A stretch of DNA of 64,000 bases from Haloferax mediterranei ATCC 33500 (GCF_000306765.2 NC_017943.1:124001-188000); one strand, 5' to 3'. Positions 35,887 to 45,611 are shown, numbered from the stretch's first letter. Notes: generated from the sequence alone by a model not told the origin. Numbers and translations are program-made.

Positions 35887-37254
35887 ATGGCGCACACAGA
35901 GTACGGGTATCTCACCCCGGAGAATCTGGCACTCTTTACCGACCTGTACGAGTTGACGATGATGCAGGGGTACTACAATCAGAATCACAACCCGACAGCG
36001 ACGTTCGACCTGTTTTTCAGGGACCTCCCGCCGAACCGAGGGTACATGGTTGCAGCCGGGTTAGAACAGGCGATTCACTACATTGAGACGCTTTCCTTCG
36101 GCGAGCGGGTAATCGAGTACCTCACCGAACACGGATTCGACGAGGAGTTCTTGTCACACCTCGAAACGCTGGAGTTCACGGGCGACGTTCGAGCGCTCCC
36201 GGAAGGGACACCGGTGTTTTCGAACGAACCGCTGGTAGAGGTGACCGCTCCAATTCTGCAGGGGCAACTGTTGGAGACGATTGTTATCAATCAGATCGGG
36301 TATCAGAGTTTAATTGCGACGAAGGCGGCCCGGATGCGCGATATGATTACACAACACGGTGATGAACAATCACTCGTGGACTTCGGCTCGCGACGGGCAC
36401 ACGGCAGTGACGCCGGAATCAAAGCCGCGCGGGCCGCCTACATCGGTGGGTTCGACGGTACTTCGAACGTCGCGGCTGGGGAAGCGTTCGGAATCCCGAT
36501 TTATGGGACGATGGCTCATTCGTGGATACAAAGCTTCACCAGCGAGCGCGCCGCCTTCGAGACGTTCGTCGACGAGTACGGTGAGGAATCGATTCTTCTC
36601 ATCGACACGTACGACACCGTTTCCGGTGCCAAGACCGCGCGTGCTGTCGCCGAAGAGAAAGACATAGATATCGCCGGTGTGCGGCTGGATTCTGGCGACC
36701 TCACGGCGCTCTCAAAGGAAGTCAACGAGATTCTTGCGGAAACAGACCTCTTCATCTCGTCAGGTATCGACGAGTTCAAAATCCGACGGTTCCTGACGAA
36801 CGGCGGTGTCGGGTCGGGATTCGGACCGGGGACTGCCCTCGTGACGAGCACCGATGCGCCGAAGGTTGAGGGAGTTTACAAACTCGTGGCCGTCGAGGAG
36901 GACGGGGACATGCAACCGAGTATGAAGCTCTCGACTGGGAAGGTGACGTATCCGGGAGCCAAGAGCGTCCGGCGCGTCGAACGAGACGGCCAATACGACC
37001 GCGATATCCTTGCACTTCGGGACGAGGACTGCGACGGTGGTGAACAACTCGTGTCCGTCATCGAGGACGGCGAACTCGTGTACCAGTTCCCCGACCTTCC
37101 GGCGATTCAGGAACGTGCCCGCCGGTCCGTCTCGAAAACCCCGCCGGCTATTCGGCAACTCGAAGACCCGGAACGCTACGATGTTCAGATCGGCTCCGGT
37201 CTCGATACGCAGACGACGTCACTCCGCCGCCAACTCGAAAGTCAACACTCGTGA
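35887..37254 (+). CDS. pncB: Nicotinate phosphoribosyltransferase
   Basis: Makes nicotinate mononucleotide from nicotinate and PRPP in the NAD salvage pathway; 455 residues. Signatures are LTDLYELTMMQGYY at the N-terminus (read here as LFTDLYELTMMQGYYNQN), DFGSRRAHGSDAGIKAARAA, GTSNVAAGEAFGIPIYGTMA, VRLDSGDLTALSKEV and the phosphate-binding GGVGSGFGPGT. Cytoplasmic. It stands alone with its own promoter region upstream (35740-35886). Confidence 0.95.
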   Translation: MAHTEYGYLTPENLALFTDLYELTMMQGYYNQNHNPTATFDLFFRDLPPNRGYMVAAGLEQAIHYIETLSFGERVIEYLTEHGFDEEFLSHLETLEFTGDVRALPEGTPVFSNEPLVEVTAPILQGQLLETIVINQIGYQSLIATKAARMRDMITQHGDEQSLVDFGSRRAHGSDAGIKAARAAYIGGFDGTSNVAAGEAFGIPIYGTMAHSWIQSFTSERAAFETFVDEYGEESILLIDTYDTVSGAKTARAVAEEKDIDIAGVRLDSGDLTALSKEVNEILAETDLFISSGIDEFKIRRFLTNGGVGSGFGPGTALVTSTDAPKVEGVYKLVAVEEDGDMQPSMKLSTGKVTYPGAKSVRRVERDGQYDRDILALRDEDCDGGEQLVSVIEDGELVYQFPDLPAIQERARRSVSKTPPAIRQLEDPERYDVQIGSGLDTQTTSLRRQLESQHS

Positions 37255-37392
37255 GCGGACTCTCTCACTTTCTCAGTCGAGGTCGGTGTGAGGTCCCGTC
37301 AGCTTTCGTCCACGGGAGGTTCGAGACCTCGTCTGCGAGTGTATTTTGGAAGTTGGGAGCCTATTCGGAGAGTTACTCAAACCGTTGCTTCG

Positions 37393-38673
37393 TCAGTCGT
37401 CTGCAGTACTAGCCGTGGGGTGTGTAACTCGCGGCTGACTCTCGATCAGGACCGACAGGAACGCACCCCCGAGCAGGAGAGCCGCGCCGGTCCAGAAGGC
37501 GAGTTCGTAGCTCCCTGTTGTTTGGCGGATGAACCCGCCGAGGAAGACACCGGTTGCGGCAAATATCTGGTGGAGAAGCCAGGACGTTCCGAGAATTCCA
37601 CCCATCGCGTTCGTTCCGAAGTGGTCGCCGATAATGCCGGTTACCGTTGGGATAACTGGGAAGGAAGCGACACCATAGATAACTGCGAAGACGTAGAGTT
37701 GCCAGAGACTCGTCGACAGCGCTAGCCACGCGAGCGAAACACCTCTAATCATGTGGAGACCCGCCAGCATGCGCCGCTTCCCGACTTGTTCAGTCATCTT
37801 TCCGGTCACCCACATCGAGACGGCACTGGCACCGGCGGCGATTCCCAGCAACTGTCCGCCGAGTGCGACGCTCCCCCCAAGATCGGCGGCGTAGTTCGGA
37901 AGGTGAATCGTCACGAGATACAGCGTGAACCCACAGGAACCGAAGCTCAGGCTGGCGAGCCAGAAGTTCCGGTCAAAAAGCGCTTGTTTGAGCGAGACAC
38001 TCGCCGACCCGGCAGCTAGGACCGACTGCTCTCGGTCCGATGCGTTGTCCGTTCCATCCGGAGTTTGTCCGACTTCGGTAGGGTCGTCTTCAACGACGAA
38101 CAGCACAGCCGGGACGACAAGCACGAGCATGAACAGCCCGAGCCCAGTGAACGCCGCTCGAAACCCAGCGGTTGCGATCAGGTAGCCGGCCAACGGAAGG
38201 ATAATCAGTTGGCCGATGTTGATGCCCATCGAACTCTTCCCGAGCATCTCCGAGCGGTCGCGAACGTACCACTTCGAGACGAGGACCGAGTTCGCCATCG
38301 AACTACAGCCTGCGAAGCCGATTGCCGTGAGCACACCGTAGTACAGGAAGAACTCCCAGACGGTGGAGATGGTCGCCGAGAGGAGGAACGCGACACCCAT
38401 CAGCGCCGCGCTGCCAGCGATGACCACTTTGGGGCCGACCCAGTCGATCAACCGCCCCATCACCGGTTGGAACAGCCCCCACGTAATCATGTTCACCGAG
38501 ACGGCTAAGCTCAGAAGTGAGAGATCCCAGCCGTATGTTCCAGTAAGTGGTTCGAAGAACTGTCCAGCACTCAGATTCAACCCGAACGCTCCCATCAGCG
38601 CGAGGAAAGTTACAGCAACCACGCGCGGACCGAGGAACGTCGAGTCATCACGTATGTTTGTTCCAGACTGCAT
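37393..38673 (-). CDS. MFS transporter, oxalate/formate-antiporter-like
   Basis: A 426-residue major facilitator with about 12 transmembrane segments and a central acidic, polar loop (EDDPTEVGQTPDGTDNAS). N-terminal segments such as VVAVTFLALMGAFGLNLSAG and WGLFQPVMGRLIDWVGPKVV match the OFA-type monocarboxylate carrier subgroup. The ATG at 38673 is preferred; the in-frame extension to 38730 covers the operator palindrome. It is divergent from the HTH-10 regulator at 38847, which probably controls it. The substrate is unknown, likely an organic anion. Confidence 0.9.
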   Translation of the reverse strand: MQSGTNIRDDSTFLGPRVVAVTFLALMGAFGLNLSAGQFFEPLTGTYGWDLSLLSLAVSVNMITWGLFQPVMGRLIDWVGPKVVIAGSAALMGVAFLLSATISTVWEFFLYYGVLTAIGFAGCSSMANSVLVSKWYVRDRSEMLGKSSMGINIGQLIILPLAGYLIATAGFRAAFTGLGLFMLVLVVPAVLFVVEDDPTEVGQTPDGTDNASDREQSVLAAGSASVSLKQALFDRNFWLASLSFGSCGFTLYLVTIHLPNYAADLGGSVALGGQLLGIAAGASAVSMWVTGKMTEQVGKRRMLAGLHMIRGVSLAWLALSTSLWQLYVFAVIYGVASFPVIPTVTGIIGDHFGTNAMGGILGTSWLLHQIFAATGVFLGGFIRQTTGSYELAFWTGAALLLGGAFLSVLIESQPRVTHPTASTADD

Positions 38674-38714
38674 CGTGCAGTTGAACCGGTCGGTGAGATG
38701 GGCATTAGAGAATA

Positions 38715-38732
38715 CTTTGGTAGCTACCAAAG
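38715..38732. promoter_or_regulatory. Operator palindrome in the MFS promoter
   Basis: CTTTGGTAGCTACCAAAG is an 18-bp perfect palindrome, 42 bases upstream of the MFS start at 38673 and beside its AT-rich promoter. A near copy (TTGGTTGCTACCAA) precedes the divergent regulator. The paired sites suggest that the HTH-10 regulator controls both genes. Confidence 0.7.
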
Positions 38733-38824
38733 GTAATAGAATACTTCGATTTTCCAGATGAGTACTGTCGCCGCCAATACGATATTTCCCGAGTTTAGGA
38801 CTAACGACGAAGAAAGTCTATTAA

Positions 38825-38838
38825 TTGGTTGCTACCAA
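38825..38838. promoter_or_regulatory. Operator palindrome in the regulator promoter
   Basis: TTGGTTGCTACCAA matches the 38715-38732 palindrome with one base changed. It ends nine bases before the ATG at 38847 and abuts the TATA-like ATTAATT at 38819-38825, so a bound protein would cover the start of a leaderless transcript. This fits autorepression. Confidence 0.7.
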
Positions 38839-38846
38839 GACACTAT

Positions 38847-39566
38847 ATGCGAGAGTTCGTGTTCACAGTGACGTACGACCGCGGGGCCGACCCGATTGCG
38901 GACATTTTCATGGAGTATCCGGATGTTATGTCGAAGTCGCTCACGTGTACGGTCACGGCTGACAGTATTTGGCATCTCGACCGTATCACGGGGCCTGAAA
39001 ACGCATTAAAAGCACTCGACGACGTGTTTCTCGACCCAACGCACTGTAACGAGTGCTTGGACGCCGAACACTGTCACACGAGTTGGGAGTACGAGGTCCT
39101 CGACCGAGGGAACGCGTCTCGGACCGTGTACGCCTATGGAACCGATGCCGATGATTGTCACTCGATTCCCCATCTTGCAGCGATACACATCGGTGAGGGG
39201 CTCCTGTACGACACGAAACGGCAGGGCAACCAGTATACGTGGCGAATCCTGATGCCCGACGATGCTAACGTCGGCGAACTATACGATGCGATTCGGACCG
39301 AAATGCGGGATGGGTTGCGTTTGAGTCTCGACCATCTGTCCGACCCGACACACTGGGGTGATGACGTCGTCTCTCTGGCCGACGTCCCGTACGAACAACG
39401 CGAGTTGATTAAAGAGGCGGTCGCTCGCGGCTACTACGAGACGCCCCGAGAGATTACGACGCAAGGATTAGCTGACGAGCTAGGAGTTCCACAGTCGACG
39501 GTTCAGTACCGTCTCGCCAGAGCCGAATCATGGCTCGCGACTCGGTTTGTTCTGGAACTCGTTTAG
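38847..39566 (+). CDS. HTH-10 (Bat-type) transcriptional regulator, probable MFS regulator
   Basis: A 239-residue one-component regulator. The N-terminal 170 residues are a haloarchaeal sensing region with a Cys/His cluster, THCNECLDAEHCHTSWE, which could bind a metal. The C-terminal HTH-10 is YEQRELIKEAVARGYYETPR, then TTQGLADELGVPQSTVQYRL. The ATG at 38847 is favoured by a TATA-like box about 26 bases upstream. It is divergent from the MFS carrier and flanked by two copies of one palindrome. Confidence 0.9.
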   Translation: MREFVFTVTYDRGADPIADIFMEYPDVMSKSLTCTVTADSIWHLDRITGPENALKALDDVFLDPTHCNECLDAEHCHTSWEYEVLDRGNASRTVYAYGTDADDCHSIPHLAAIHIGEGLLYDTKRQGNQYTWRILMPDDANVGELYDAIRTEMRDGLRLSLDHLSDPTHWGDDVVSLADVPYEQRELIKEAVARGYYETPREITTQGLADELGVPQSTVQYRLARAESWLATRFVLELV

Positions 39567-39659
39567 GAAGTTGGTGCCTGTTTCGAGACACTCCTGTGGT
39601 CGTCTCTCGGGCACAGTACCGGTATCGAAAATAAGCCGTCCACTGCCTTGGATCGAGGC

Positions 39660-40103
39660 CTACTCGATGTCTACTCGATGTGCTTCTTCGACTTCGAGTT
39701 TCGGGAGTGTAATGGTCAGGACGCCGTTTTTCATCCGTGCACTCACACCGTCTTTTTGAATCTCGGCAGGCAATCGAAGCGACCGTCTCATCGACCGGTG
39801 TCGTCGCTCGTGTCGAAGGAACTGCTCTTCTTCTTCGTCGAGGGCTCGTTCGCGCTTCGCCTCGATTTGGAGCGTTTGGTCGGTTACTTGGACGCTCACA
39901 TCGTCGCGCTCGAAACCCGGTAGGTCGGCGGTGACGACGAACTCGTCGTCGTGTTCGACGAGGTCGACTGCCATTGATTCGAGTCCACTCTCCCACTCTT
40001 CGTACGTTTCTCCTGAACCCCACCGTTTGGATGCTTCGTCGAGTTCACGGCTCATTCGCTCGAAGAGCCGCTCGATTTCTTCGAAAGGGTTGCGTCTGCT
40101 CAT
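39660..40103 (-). CDS. Small heat shock protein, Hsp20/alpha-crystallin family
   Basis: A 147-residue holdase chaperone. The alpha-crystallin domain runs from DEFVVTADLPGFERDDVSVQ through RSLRLPAEIQKDGVSARMKN to the GVLTITLPK motif near the C-terminus. The N-terminus (MSRRNPFEEIERLFERMSRE) is the archaeal type. It prevents aggregation of unfolded proteins in the cytoplasm. Monocistronic. Confidence 0.95.
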   Translation of the reverse strand: MSRRNPFEEIERLFERMSRELDEASKRWGSGETYEEWESGLESMAVDLVEHDDEFVVTADLPGFERDDVSVQVTDQTLQIEAKRERALDEEEEQFLRHERRHRSMRRSLRLPAEIQKDGVSARMKNGVLTITLPKLEVEEAHRVDIE

Positions 40104-40291
40104 GGTCGTTTACCTCGCGTCCGTGTGTACGGCCCGAATCGAAAAATAACAGGTGGGAACCACTCAATGGGTAGAACATTCGTTGGTTGAGGGTGTATCG
40201 GTCCCGGGAAAAGAAGGAGTAATTGTTTATCTGGCTCTGTTGAAACTCTCAGTGGCTGATATGTATCGCGTGCAAGATACGGAGGGTGTAT

Positions 40292-40798
40292 TCAGCAGGT
40301 AGTCCCCGCACCACCGCTTCCATCAGCTGAGGAAACGTGTCCATCGTATTCGACACCTGAATTCCGGCAGGGAATCGTTGTGACTTTGGTAACCTCACTA
40401 TCGTTGTTGCGTGTATAGGTGAGTAGGACAACATCATTCGATTGCCATTCGGTTAGTCGGGTCGTGTCGTTTTGTCCAGGTGCAAGCGTAGTTGACCACG
40501 ACTGTGAGGTTGCACTGTGAACACTAATTGTCGTGACGTTATCCGGGACAAAAAAGTTATTTCCAGATGAATACTCTCCGAACGAGGTTGTCACCGAGCT
40601 ACCGTTCCGATAGGTCAGTTCCAGCGGAATAGTACTGACCGGGTCGTCAGTGGGAACAACGGTTGCTGAGACCTGGTACGTGACATTCGCCCGATTCTCG
40701 ACGGTGACCTCGGGTGCAGGAGAAAGCACAGCACTGAGGCCGAGACACCCGGAAAGGGCCGTGACGACAAGAAGAGCCACAACTCTTCTGGAGGACAT
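40292..40798 (-). CDS. Secreted lipoprotein of unknown function
   Basis: A 168-residue protein with a short signal ending in a lipobox (MSSRRVVALLVVTALSGC), so it should be lipid-anchored on the outer face of the membrane. The mature part is rich in Thr, Ser and Val (beta-sandwich composition: VENRANVTYQVSATVV, DNVTTISVHSATSQSW) with several N-x-S/T sites, and ends with a Gly/Ser-rich tail with two Cys. The frame is open to 40918, but the lipobox fixes the start at 40798. I do not recognise the family. Confidence 0.78.
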   Translation of the reverse strand: MSSRRVVALLVVTALSGCLGLSAVLSPAPEVTVENRANVTYQVSATVVPTDDPVSTIPLELTYRNGSSVTTSFGEYSSGNNFFVPDNVTTISVHSATSQSWSTTLAPGQNDTTRLTEWQSNDVVLLTYTRNNDSEVTKVTTIPCRNSGVEYDGHVSSADGSGGAGTTC

Positions 40799-40990
40799 AT
40801 ACTTCGTTATCACAGTTCGAGAGTAAACGTGTTCGGGTAGTCTTGGTGGGAATGGCCGATACGCGCTGTGTATTCGACACGGCTGCCGGAACCTGTCACC
40901 GGTTGAGAGTTTTAACAAGGCCGTTTATTTCGCACTGTATTATCAGTTCGCAACCATTAGGCGGTCTGAGTAAAAACGTGGGATCGTCCC

Positions 40991-41770
40991 ATGCCCTCCA
41001 CAAAATCAGATTTCGCCGCCATCGAGGCGACGGACCTCAGAAAGTCGTACGGTTCTGAGGTCGCACTCGACGGCGTTTCGCTGTCGATTTCCAACGGAAC
41101 CGTGTATGGATTCCTCGGCCCGAACGGTGCCGGAAAGACGACGACGATGCGACTCTTGACGGGCCTCACACAACCATCATCGGGGTCGGCTCGTATCTGT
41201 AGTCTCGATGTCGAAAACCGGCGTGAACTCGCGGCAAACGTTGGGTATCTCCCGGAGACACCGCCACTGTACGACGAGTTCAGCGCGCGCGAACAACTCG
41301 AATACGCCGCGGACCTCCGTGATATCCCCGCTGAAACCGCCGATGCGCGTATTACCGACTATCTCGACCAGTTCGGACTCACCGGAGACGAGAACAAACG
41401 CATCAGCACGTACTCGAAAGGGATGCAGCAGAAAACCGCGTTCATCCAGAGCATCCTGCACGACCCCAAGGTCTTGTTCTTGGACGAGCCAACGTCGGGA
41501 TTAGACCCGCGTGCAGCGCGTCGAATCCGCGAGTCGATAACCGGCTTTGCGGACGCCGGGTCAACCGTATTCCTCTCGACGCACATCCTCCCGGTTGTCG
41601 AGGCTGTTGCCGACGAAGTTGGCGTCCTATTCGACGGCAGACTCGTCGCCGAAGGCTCTCCGAATGAGGTGAAATCCCGAGCGGAAACGGGGAGCGAAAG
41701 CACCCTCGAAGATGCCTTCCTCGCCATCACGAGCGACGAGACCCCCATGGCGAGCGCCAGTAGAGAATGA
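40991..41770 (+). CDS. ABC transporter ATP-binding protein
   Basis: A 259-residue ATPase of the CcmA/YhaQ type. Motifs: Walker A LGPNGAGKTTTMR, signature SKGMQQKTAF (degenerate, without the LSGG form), Walker B VLFLDEPTSGLDP and H-loop STHIL. Its stop overlaps the start of the permease gene by four bases (ATGA), so the two form one transporter. The substrate is unknown. Confidence 0.93.
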   Translation: MPSTKSDFAAIEATDLRKSYGSEVALDGVSLSISNGTVYGFLGPNGAGKTTTMRLLTGLTQPSSGSARICSLDVENRRELAANVGYLPETPPLYDEFSAREQLEYAADLRDIPAETADARITDYLDQFGLTGDENKRISTYSKGMQQKTAFIQSILHDPKVLFLDEPTSGLDPRAARRIRESITGFADAGSTVFLSTHILPVVEAVADEVGVLFDGRLVAEGSPNEVKSRAETGSESTLEDAFLAITSDETPMASASRE

Positions 41771-43377
41771 GCCTGCGACAAGACGTTCGTCACGGTGCTC
41801 GCATCGGCCGTGCCGAGTTCGTCCGGAGCCTCAGAGGATACACGAAAGAGGCCCGACGGATTATCGGCATCGGGTTTGCGTTGCTGTTCTTCGGTGGCAT
41901 GCTTCTATCTTCTCTTCCGGCGGTGTATCTAGCCGGCCGAACGGCGCGGTCGATGGCGGAAATTCCGTATTTCGGCGTGGCCACAACAGCAGTACCGGTG
42001 GCATTGCTCGCGCTGGCGATGCTTCGGACGTTCGAACGAATCGGAAGCGTCGAAGCCGAAGACTTCGTTCTGACAGCAGTTCATCCCAGAGCCGTCGTCA
42101 TCGGGCTTCTCACCGCTGAAGTGGGCCGACTCTCGCTCTGGTTCGGGCTTCCAATAGCTGCCATCGTCACGACGTTCACGCTGGGTCTCGGCACTCCAAC
42201 ATTGCTACTTACGGCCGCCGCGGTCGTGATTCCGCTCACTTGTTGGGCGACTGTGTGGGGATATGCACTCGGGATCGCCGTGCTGCGTGTGTTACGACGC
42301 TTACCTGGTGTTCGTCGAGTCCTCAAGGCTGGTGGCGTCATCCTTATGCTCGCGTTCATCCTCGGTTCGCAGTTCGCCGGGAAGTATATCGTGAGTGAAA
42401 GCGCTTCGGTAGAATCACTCCTCTCCGGGTTGGCTTTCGGACCGCTCGTCGATTACGTCTCGCTCGCATTCGTTGGGACACCGCTCGCCCGTCCGATTTC
42501 GGGAAGTGCAGTAGTCATCATCCTCGCCATTGTTGTTCTCACACCGGTCGGTCTCGCAGCGTCGACGCGACAAGCGACTGCACTTTGGTTTACTGATGTT
42601 TCGACCCGTTCCGAACCACGCCAGACAAACGTCTCTACGGGTGGATTCTCCGCTCCGAAACCGTTCTCCCTGCTGAAGTCTGGCCGTGTCGCATGGGGGT
42701 TTCTTGTTCGCAGTATCCGCCACCCACAGAAGCTCACACACCTCGTTATGATACTGTTCTTCCTTGGTCCACTCGGGTCGAGCATCTTCCAGTCGCCGGG
42801 TGACGCATTGGGCCCACTCATCGCGGGTACGGGCGTCGGATTTGGAACCTACCTCGCCGGGGCAACGTTCGGTCTCAATCCTATCGGAGACGACCGGCCT
42901 CACCTTCCGTTGCTCCTCCTTACCGAAACCACCTCCCAGACGATAGTTCGAGGTCGGGCTATCGCTGGGCTTGCGCTCGGTATCCCCGTTGCAGTGCTCG
43001 TCCCACTGGGCTCGATAGCACTCGGGACTACCTCAGTGTACGGGCTCACGTTCGCACTCGTCGGCATCGGGATGTGCCTCGCTGCGGCCGCCTTCGCAGT
43101 CGGTCTTGGGTCGGCATACCCTGTCTATGAAGCGCGAAAGTTCTGGGGTGCCGAGACCGTCGTTCCCTCGACGCTCGTAATGATGCTGTACTTGTTTGTC
43201 GTCGGCAGCGGAACCGTCATCGGACTCGTCACGACGTGGTACTCCGTTACGGGCCATCTGGAAGTCACGGCCCTTCTCGGCGGCCTGATTGGTCTCTACC
43301 TTCTTTTGACCGTGGGCGCGTCGTACGGGTCATACCGATACGCGATTCACCGCTATCGGTCCTACACGCTCGATTAG
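41767..43377 (+). CDS. ABC-type multi-spanning permease
   Basis: A 536-residue membrane protein with about 12-14 hydrophobic segments, for example IIGIGFALLFFGGMLLSSLP, AGGVILMLAFILGSQFAG and AVVIILAIVVLTPVGLAAS. It is the partner of the upstream ATPase (ATGA overlap). It matches the large haloarchaeal ABC-2-like permease type with no known substrate. No signal peptide or extracytoplasmic domain. Confidence 0.85.
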   Translation: MSLRQDVRHGARIGRAEFVRSLRGYTKEARRIIGIGFALLFFGGMLLSSLPAVYLAGRTARSMAEIPYFGVATTAVPVALLALAMLRTFERIGSVEAEDFVLTAVHPRAVVIGLLTAEVGRLSLWFGLPIAAIVTTFTLGLGTPTLLLTAAAVVIPLTCWATVWGYALGIAVLRVLRRLPGVRRVLKAGGVILMLAFILGSQFAGKYIVSESASVESLLSGLAFGPLVDYVSLAFVGTPLARPISGSAVVIILAIVVLTPVGLAASTRQATALWFTDVSTRSEPRQTNVSTGGFSAPKPFSLLKSGRVAWGFLVRSIRHPQKLTHLVMILFFLGPLGSSIFQSPGDALGPLIAGTGVGFGTYLAGATFGLNPIGDDRPHLPLLLLTETTSQTIVRGRAIAGLALGIPVAVLVPLGSIALGTTSVYGLTFALVGIGMCLAAAAFAVGLGSAYPVYEARKFWGAETVVPSTLVMMLYLFVVGSGTVIGLVTTWYSVTGHLEVTALLGGLIGLYLLLTVGASYGSYRYAIHRYRSYTLD

Positions 43378-43552
43378 TCGAGGGTATAGTGTCACGATAT
43401 CCCCGGTCACATTTTATAAGAGACGCTCCGGTCGAAGAGTTTCACCATGGACGAAAAACCCATTCGGAACCGACGGGAGTCCCAAATAACTATGAGAAGT
43501 GATTCCTTAGCCACATTTGATGCCCTCCAGCAACGTGACGGACAGAATCAAC

Positions 43553-43882
43553 ATGTGGGATGCGGCGGTGTTCGTCGGCATCGTCCTCAGTCTCGGGGGG
43601 ATAGTGCTTTTTTCCGACGAACCAGTCACTCCCGGACTCATCGCACTAGCAGCGCTGACATTCGTCTACGTGGGTGCGAGCGTGTTCGACGACGTACGGG
43701 AACACCCCGTGTACAATCTCGCGGCGGCAGTTTGTACGGTGCTCCTCTTCGGCGGCATATATCTAATCGAATCGTACCAGGGAGTCATCTTCCTCGCATT
43801 AACGGTACTTTCGGTCTTCGGCGTCGTCGTCGAAACGTACAACTACCGGTACGGGACGAGTTATTTACGCATCGACACCTGA
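43553..43882 (+). CDS. Small membrane protein, possible frameshifted N-terminus
   Basis: A 109-residue protein with about four hydrophobic helices (VFVGIVLSLGGIVLFSD, LIALAALTFVYVGASVF, LAAAVCTVLLFGGIYLI and VIFLALTVLSVFGVVVE). Family not recognised. Starts at 43553 or 43520 are possible. A TATA-like box (TTTTATAA, 43411-43418) points to transcription near 43440, and a different frame from 43447 begins MDEKPIRNRRESQ, similar to MTEKPIENDETEA of the next gene. The original start may therefore have been at 43447 with a later frameshift. Confidence 0.6.
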   Translation: MWDAAVFVGIVLSLGGIVLFSDEPVTPGLIALAALTFVYVGASVFDDVREHPVYNLAAAVCTVLLFGGIYLIESYQGVIFLALTVLSVFGVVVETYNYRYGTSYLRIDT

Positions 43883-43955
43883 ATGGGTGAACAAGGTTCC
43901 ACCGTGCAACGCTTCCGTATCTGACTGTCACTTCTGACTCCTAACGCGACACGAG

Positions 43956-44408
43956 ATGACCGAAAAGCCAATCGAAAACGACGAAACGGAAGCTCGATAC
44001 CTCGACTTCGTGGAGATGGCTCTCTTATTTGCCGTTCCCGTCCTCATCGGTTTCGCCGTCGTCCTCAGTGACCCGAATTTTGGTCTCACCGACGGTATCG
44101 GCACGACCGGCGGAATCGGGTGGATACTCGTTCGAATTCGAAGCCGATTCTACGCCGTCCGAACGCCGGACGGAATTTCACGCCGGCGTCGCCCAGCCGA
44201 ACAAAATTGGATGGTTCATGTGGCCGAAGTCGAGTACGACCCGAAGTACGACAAGGTACTTGCGGTTGTCCTTGCTGTCATCGGTATCGCCTCGTTTGCC
44301 GCACTCGTATTTGTCGATATGTCTGGACGTGACTCGATTTCCTTCGTGATTGTCGGACACCTCTGTTTGGTTGGTGCACTCATGGTTTATGGCGTCTCGA
44401 ATCGGTGA
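43956..44408 (+). CDS. Membrane protein of unknown function
   Basis: A 150-residue protein with a polar N-terminus and about four hydrophobic segments (MALLFAVPVLIGFAVVLSD, GTTGGIGWILVRI, VLAVVLAVIGIASFAALVFV and VIVGHLCLVGALMVYGV). A basic loop, RRRRPAEQN, lies in the middle. I do not recognise it. It follows another small membrane protein and may be distantly related by N-terminus. Confidence 0.65.
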   Translation: MTEKPIENDETEARYLDFVEMALLFAVPVLIGFAVVLSDPNFGLTDGIGTTGGIGWILVRIRSRFYAVRTPDGISRRRRPAEQNWMVHVAEVEYDPKYDKVLAVVLAVIGIASFAALVFVDMSGRDSISFVIVGHLCLVGALMVYGVSNR

Positions 44409-44645
44409 TGCACCCCTCCATTTTGAGGGCTGTACCAGAACAGATAGGTTATTTCGCGGATAAGTAACGCATCCGTACGATAACTGCCTGGTCGTACGGT
44501 ATCTCTGATGCGGATTTCCACAGGCAGAGTAGGCTCATCCCGTGCCATCGGTAGTCCTGCAATACCCTGCCCCCCGGATTGCCAACTTGATGGGCCTGCC
44601 AACCCTTCCACCCTTCAATTACTATCAAACTACGTCTCAGTCGAG

Positions 44646-45611
44646 TTAGTCGTGACTCGCCGAACTCACGTTGTCTACGTCCCACCGCGCCACGATTGTC
44701 GTGTAGAAGCCCTCGGCTTCGGCGACGATGGACCCACTGGCGAGGACCGCGAACCCCGCGAAGATGGTCACAAATCCAACGAGGGTGAGCGTCGAAATCG
44801 ACTCGCCGAGCAGTGCCGACCCACCGAGGGTTGCGATGATTGGGACTGCGTAGAAGACGAGGTTCCCGTGAATCGGACCAACGTCATCGAGGAGGCCGAA
44901 GTAGGCGATGTACGCCATGGCCCCCGCGAAGATACCGACGTATCCAAGCGCCACAAGTGCCGTCGGAGTCCACGTAACCATCGCCGGTGATTCGCCGGAG
45001 GCGATACTGAAACCGTGCGTGAGAAGGGCACTGACTGGGAGTGCCCACGCCGTCCGAACAGTGCTCGAAAGGGAGGTGTCGGCCCACCGGATGAGAACGC
45101 TTCCGAGTGCTCCGCTGACCGCGCCGAGGAACACGACGCCCTTCCACACGGCCGCCCCGTCGAGGAGGTTCGAGGGGTCAATCTGTACGACGAGTGCCAC
45201 GCCGACAAGCCCGATGAGCATCCCGAGTGCGCCGCGAGTCGAAAGTCGTTCGTCGGCGAGGAAGACCATCGCGAACACCGGCGTCAGAATCGGGTTGAGA
45301 CTAAAGATAATCGACCCGACGCCGCTCGAAACGTGCTCCTGCCCGACGAAGAGGAGGGCGTTCGCGAGACCGATGACGAACACGCCGGTTGCGAGAATGC
45401 CGACGATATCGCGGACAGACCGCGGAAGTAACTCCGCACGGGGTGTCGTTGCGGCGACGTATGTGAATAACGCGACGGTGGCGATGTCGAACCGGAGGGC
45501 GACGAACAGCAAGGGTGGAAAGTAGTCAAGCCCCGCCTTCGCTGCGACGAAGGTGCCGCCGAAGAAGAAACTCGCCAACACGAACAGCGCAAGTCGACGA
45601 CGCGTTCCCAT
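44646..45611 (-). CDS. EamA/DMT-family transporter
   Basis: A 321-residue carrier with ten predicted transmembrane helices in two EamA repeats, starting RRLALFVLASFFFGGTFVAA. Typical signatures are FVALRFDIATVALFTY and the second-half SLNPILTPVFAMVFLADERL, with GYVGIFAGAMAYIAYFGLL. It probably moves amino acids or metabolites, or effluxes drugs. ATG at 45611 is preferred over 45617. It is divergent from the HTH regulator at 45817. Confidence 0.92.
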   Translation of the reverse strand: MGTRRRLALFVLASFFFGGTFVAAKAGLDYFPPLLFVALRFDIATVALFTYVAATTPRAELLPRSVRDIVGILATGVFVIGLANALLFVGQEHVSSGVGSIIFSLNPILTPVFAMVFLADERLSTRGALGMLIGLVGVALVVQIDPSNLLDGAAVWKGVVFLGAVSGALGSVLIRWADTSLSSTVRTAWALPVSALLTHGFSIASGESPAMVTWTPTALVALGYVGIFAGAMAYIAYFGLLDDVGPIHGNLVFYAVPIIATLGGSALLGESISTLTLVGFVTIFAGFAVLASGSIVAEAEGFYTTIVARWDVDNVSSASHD

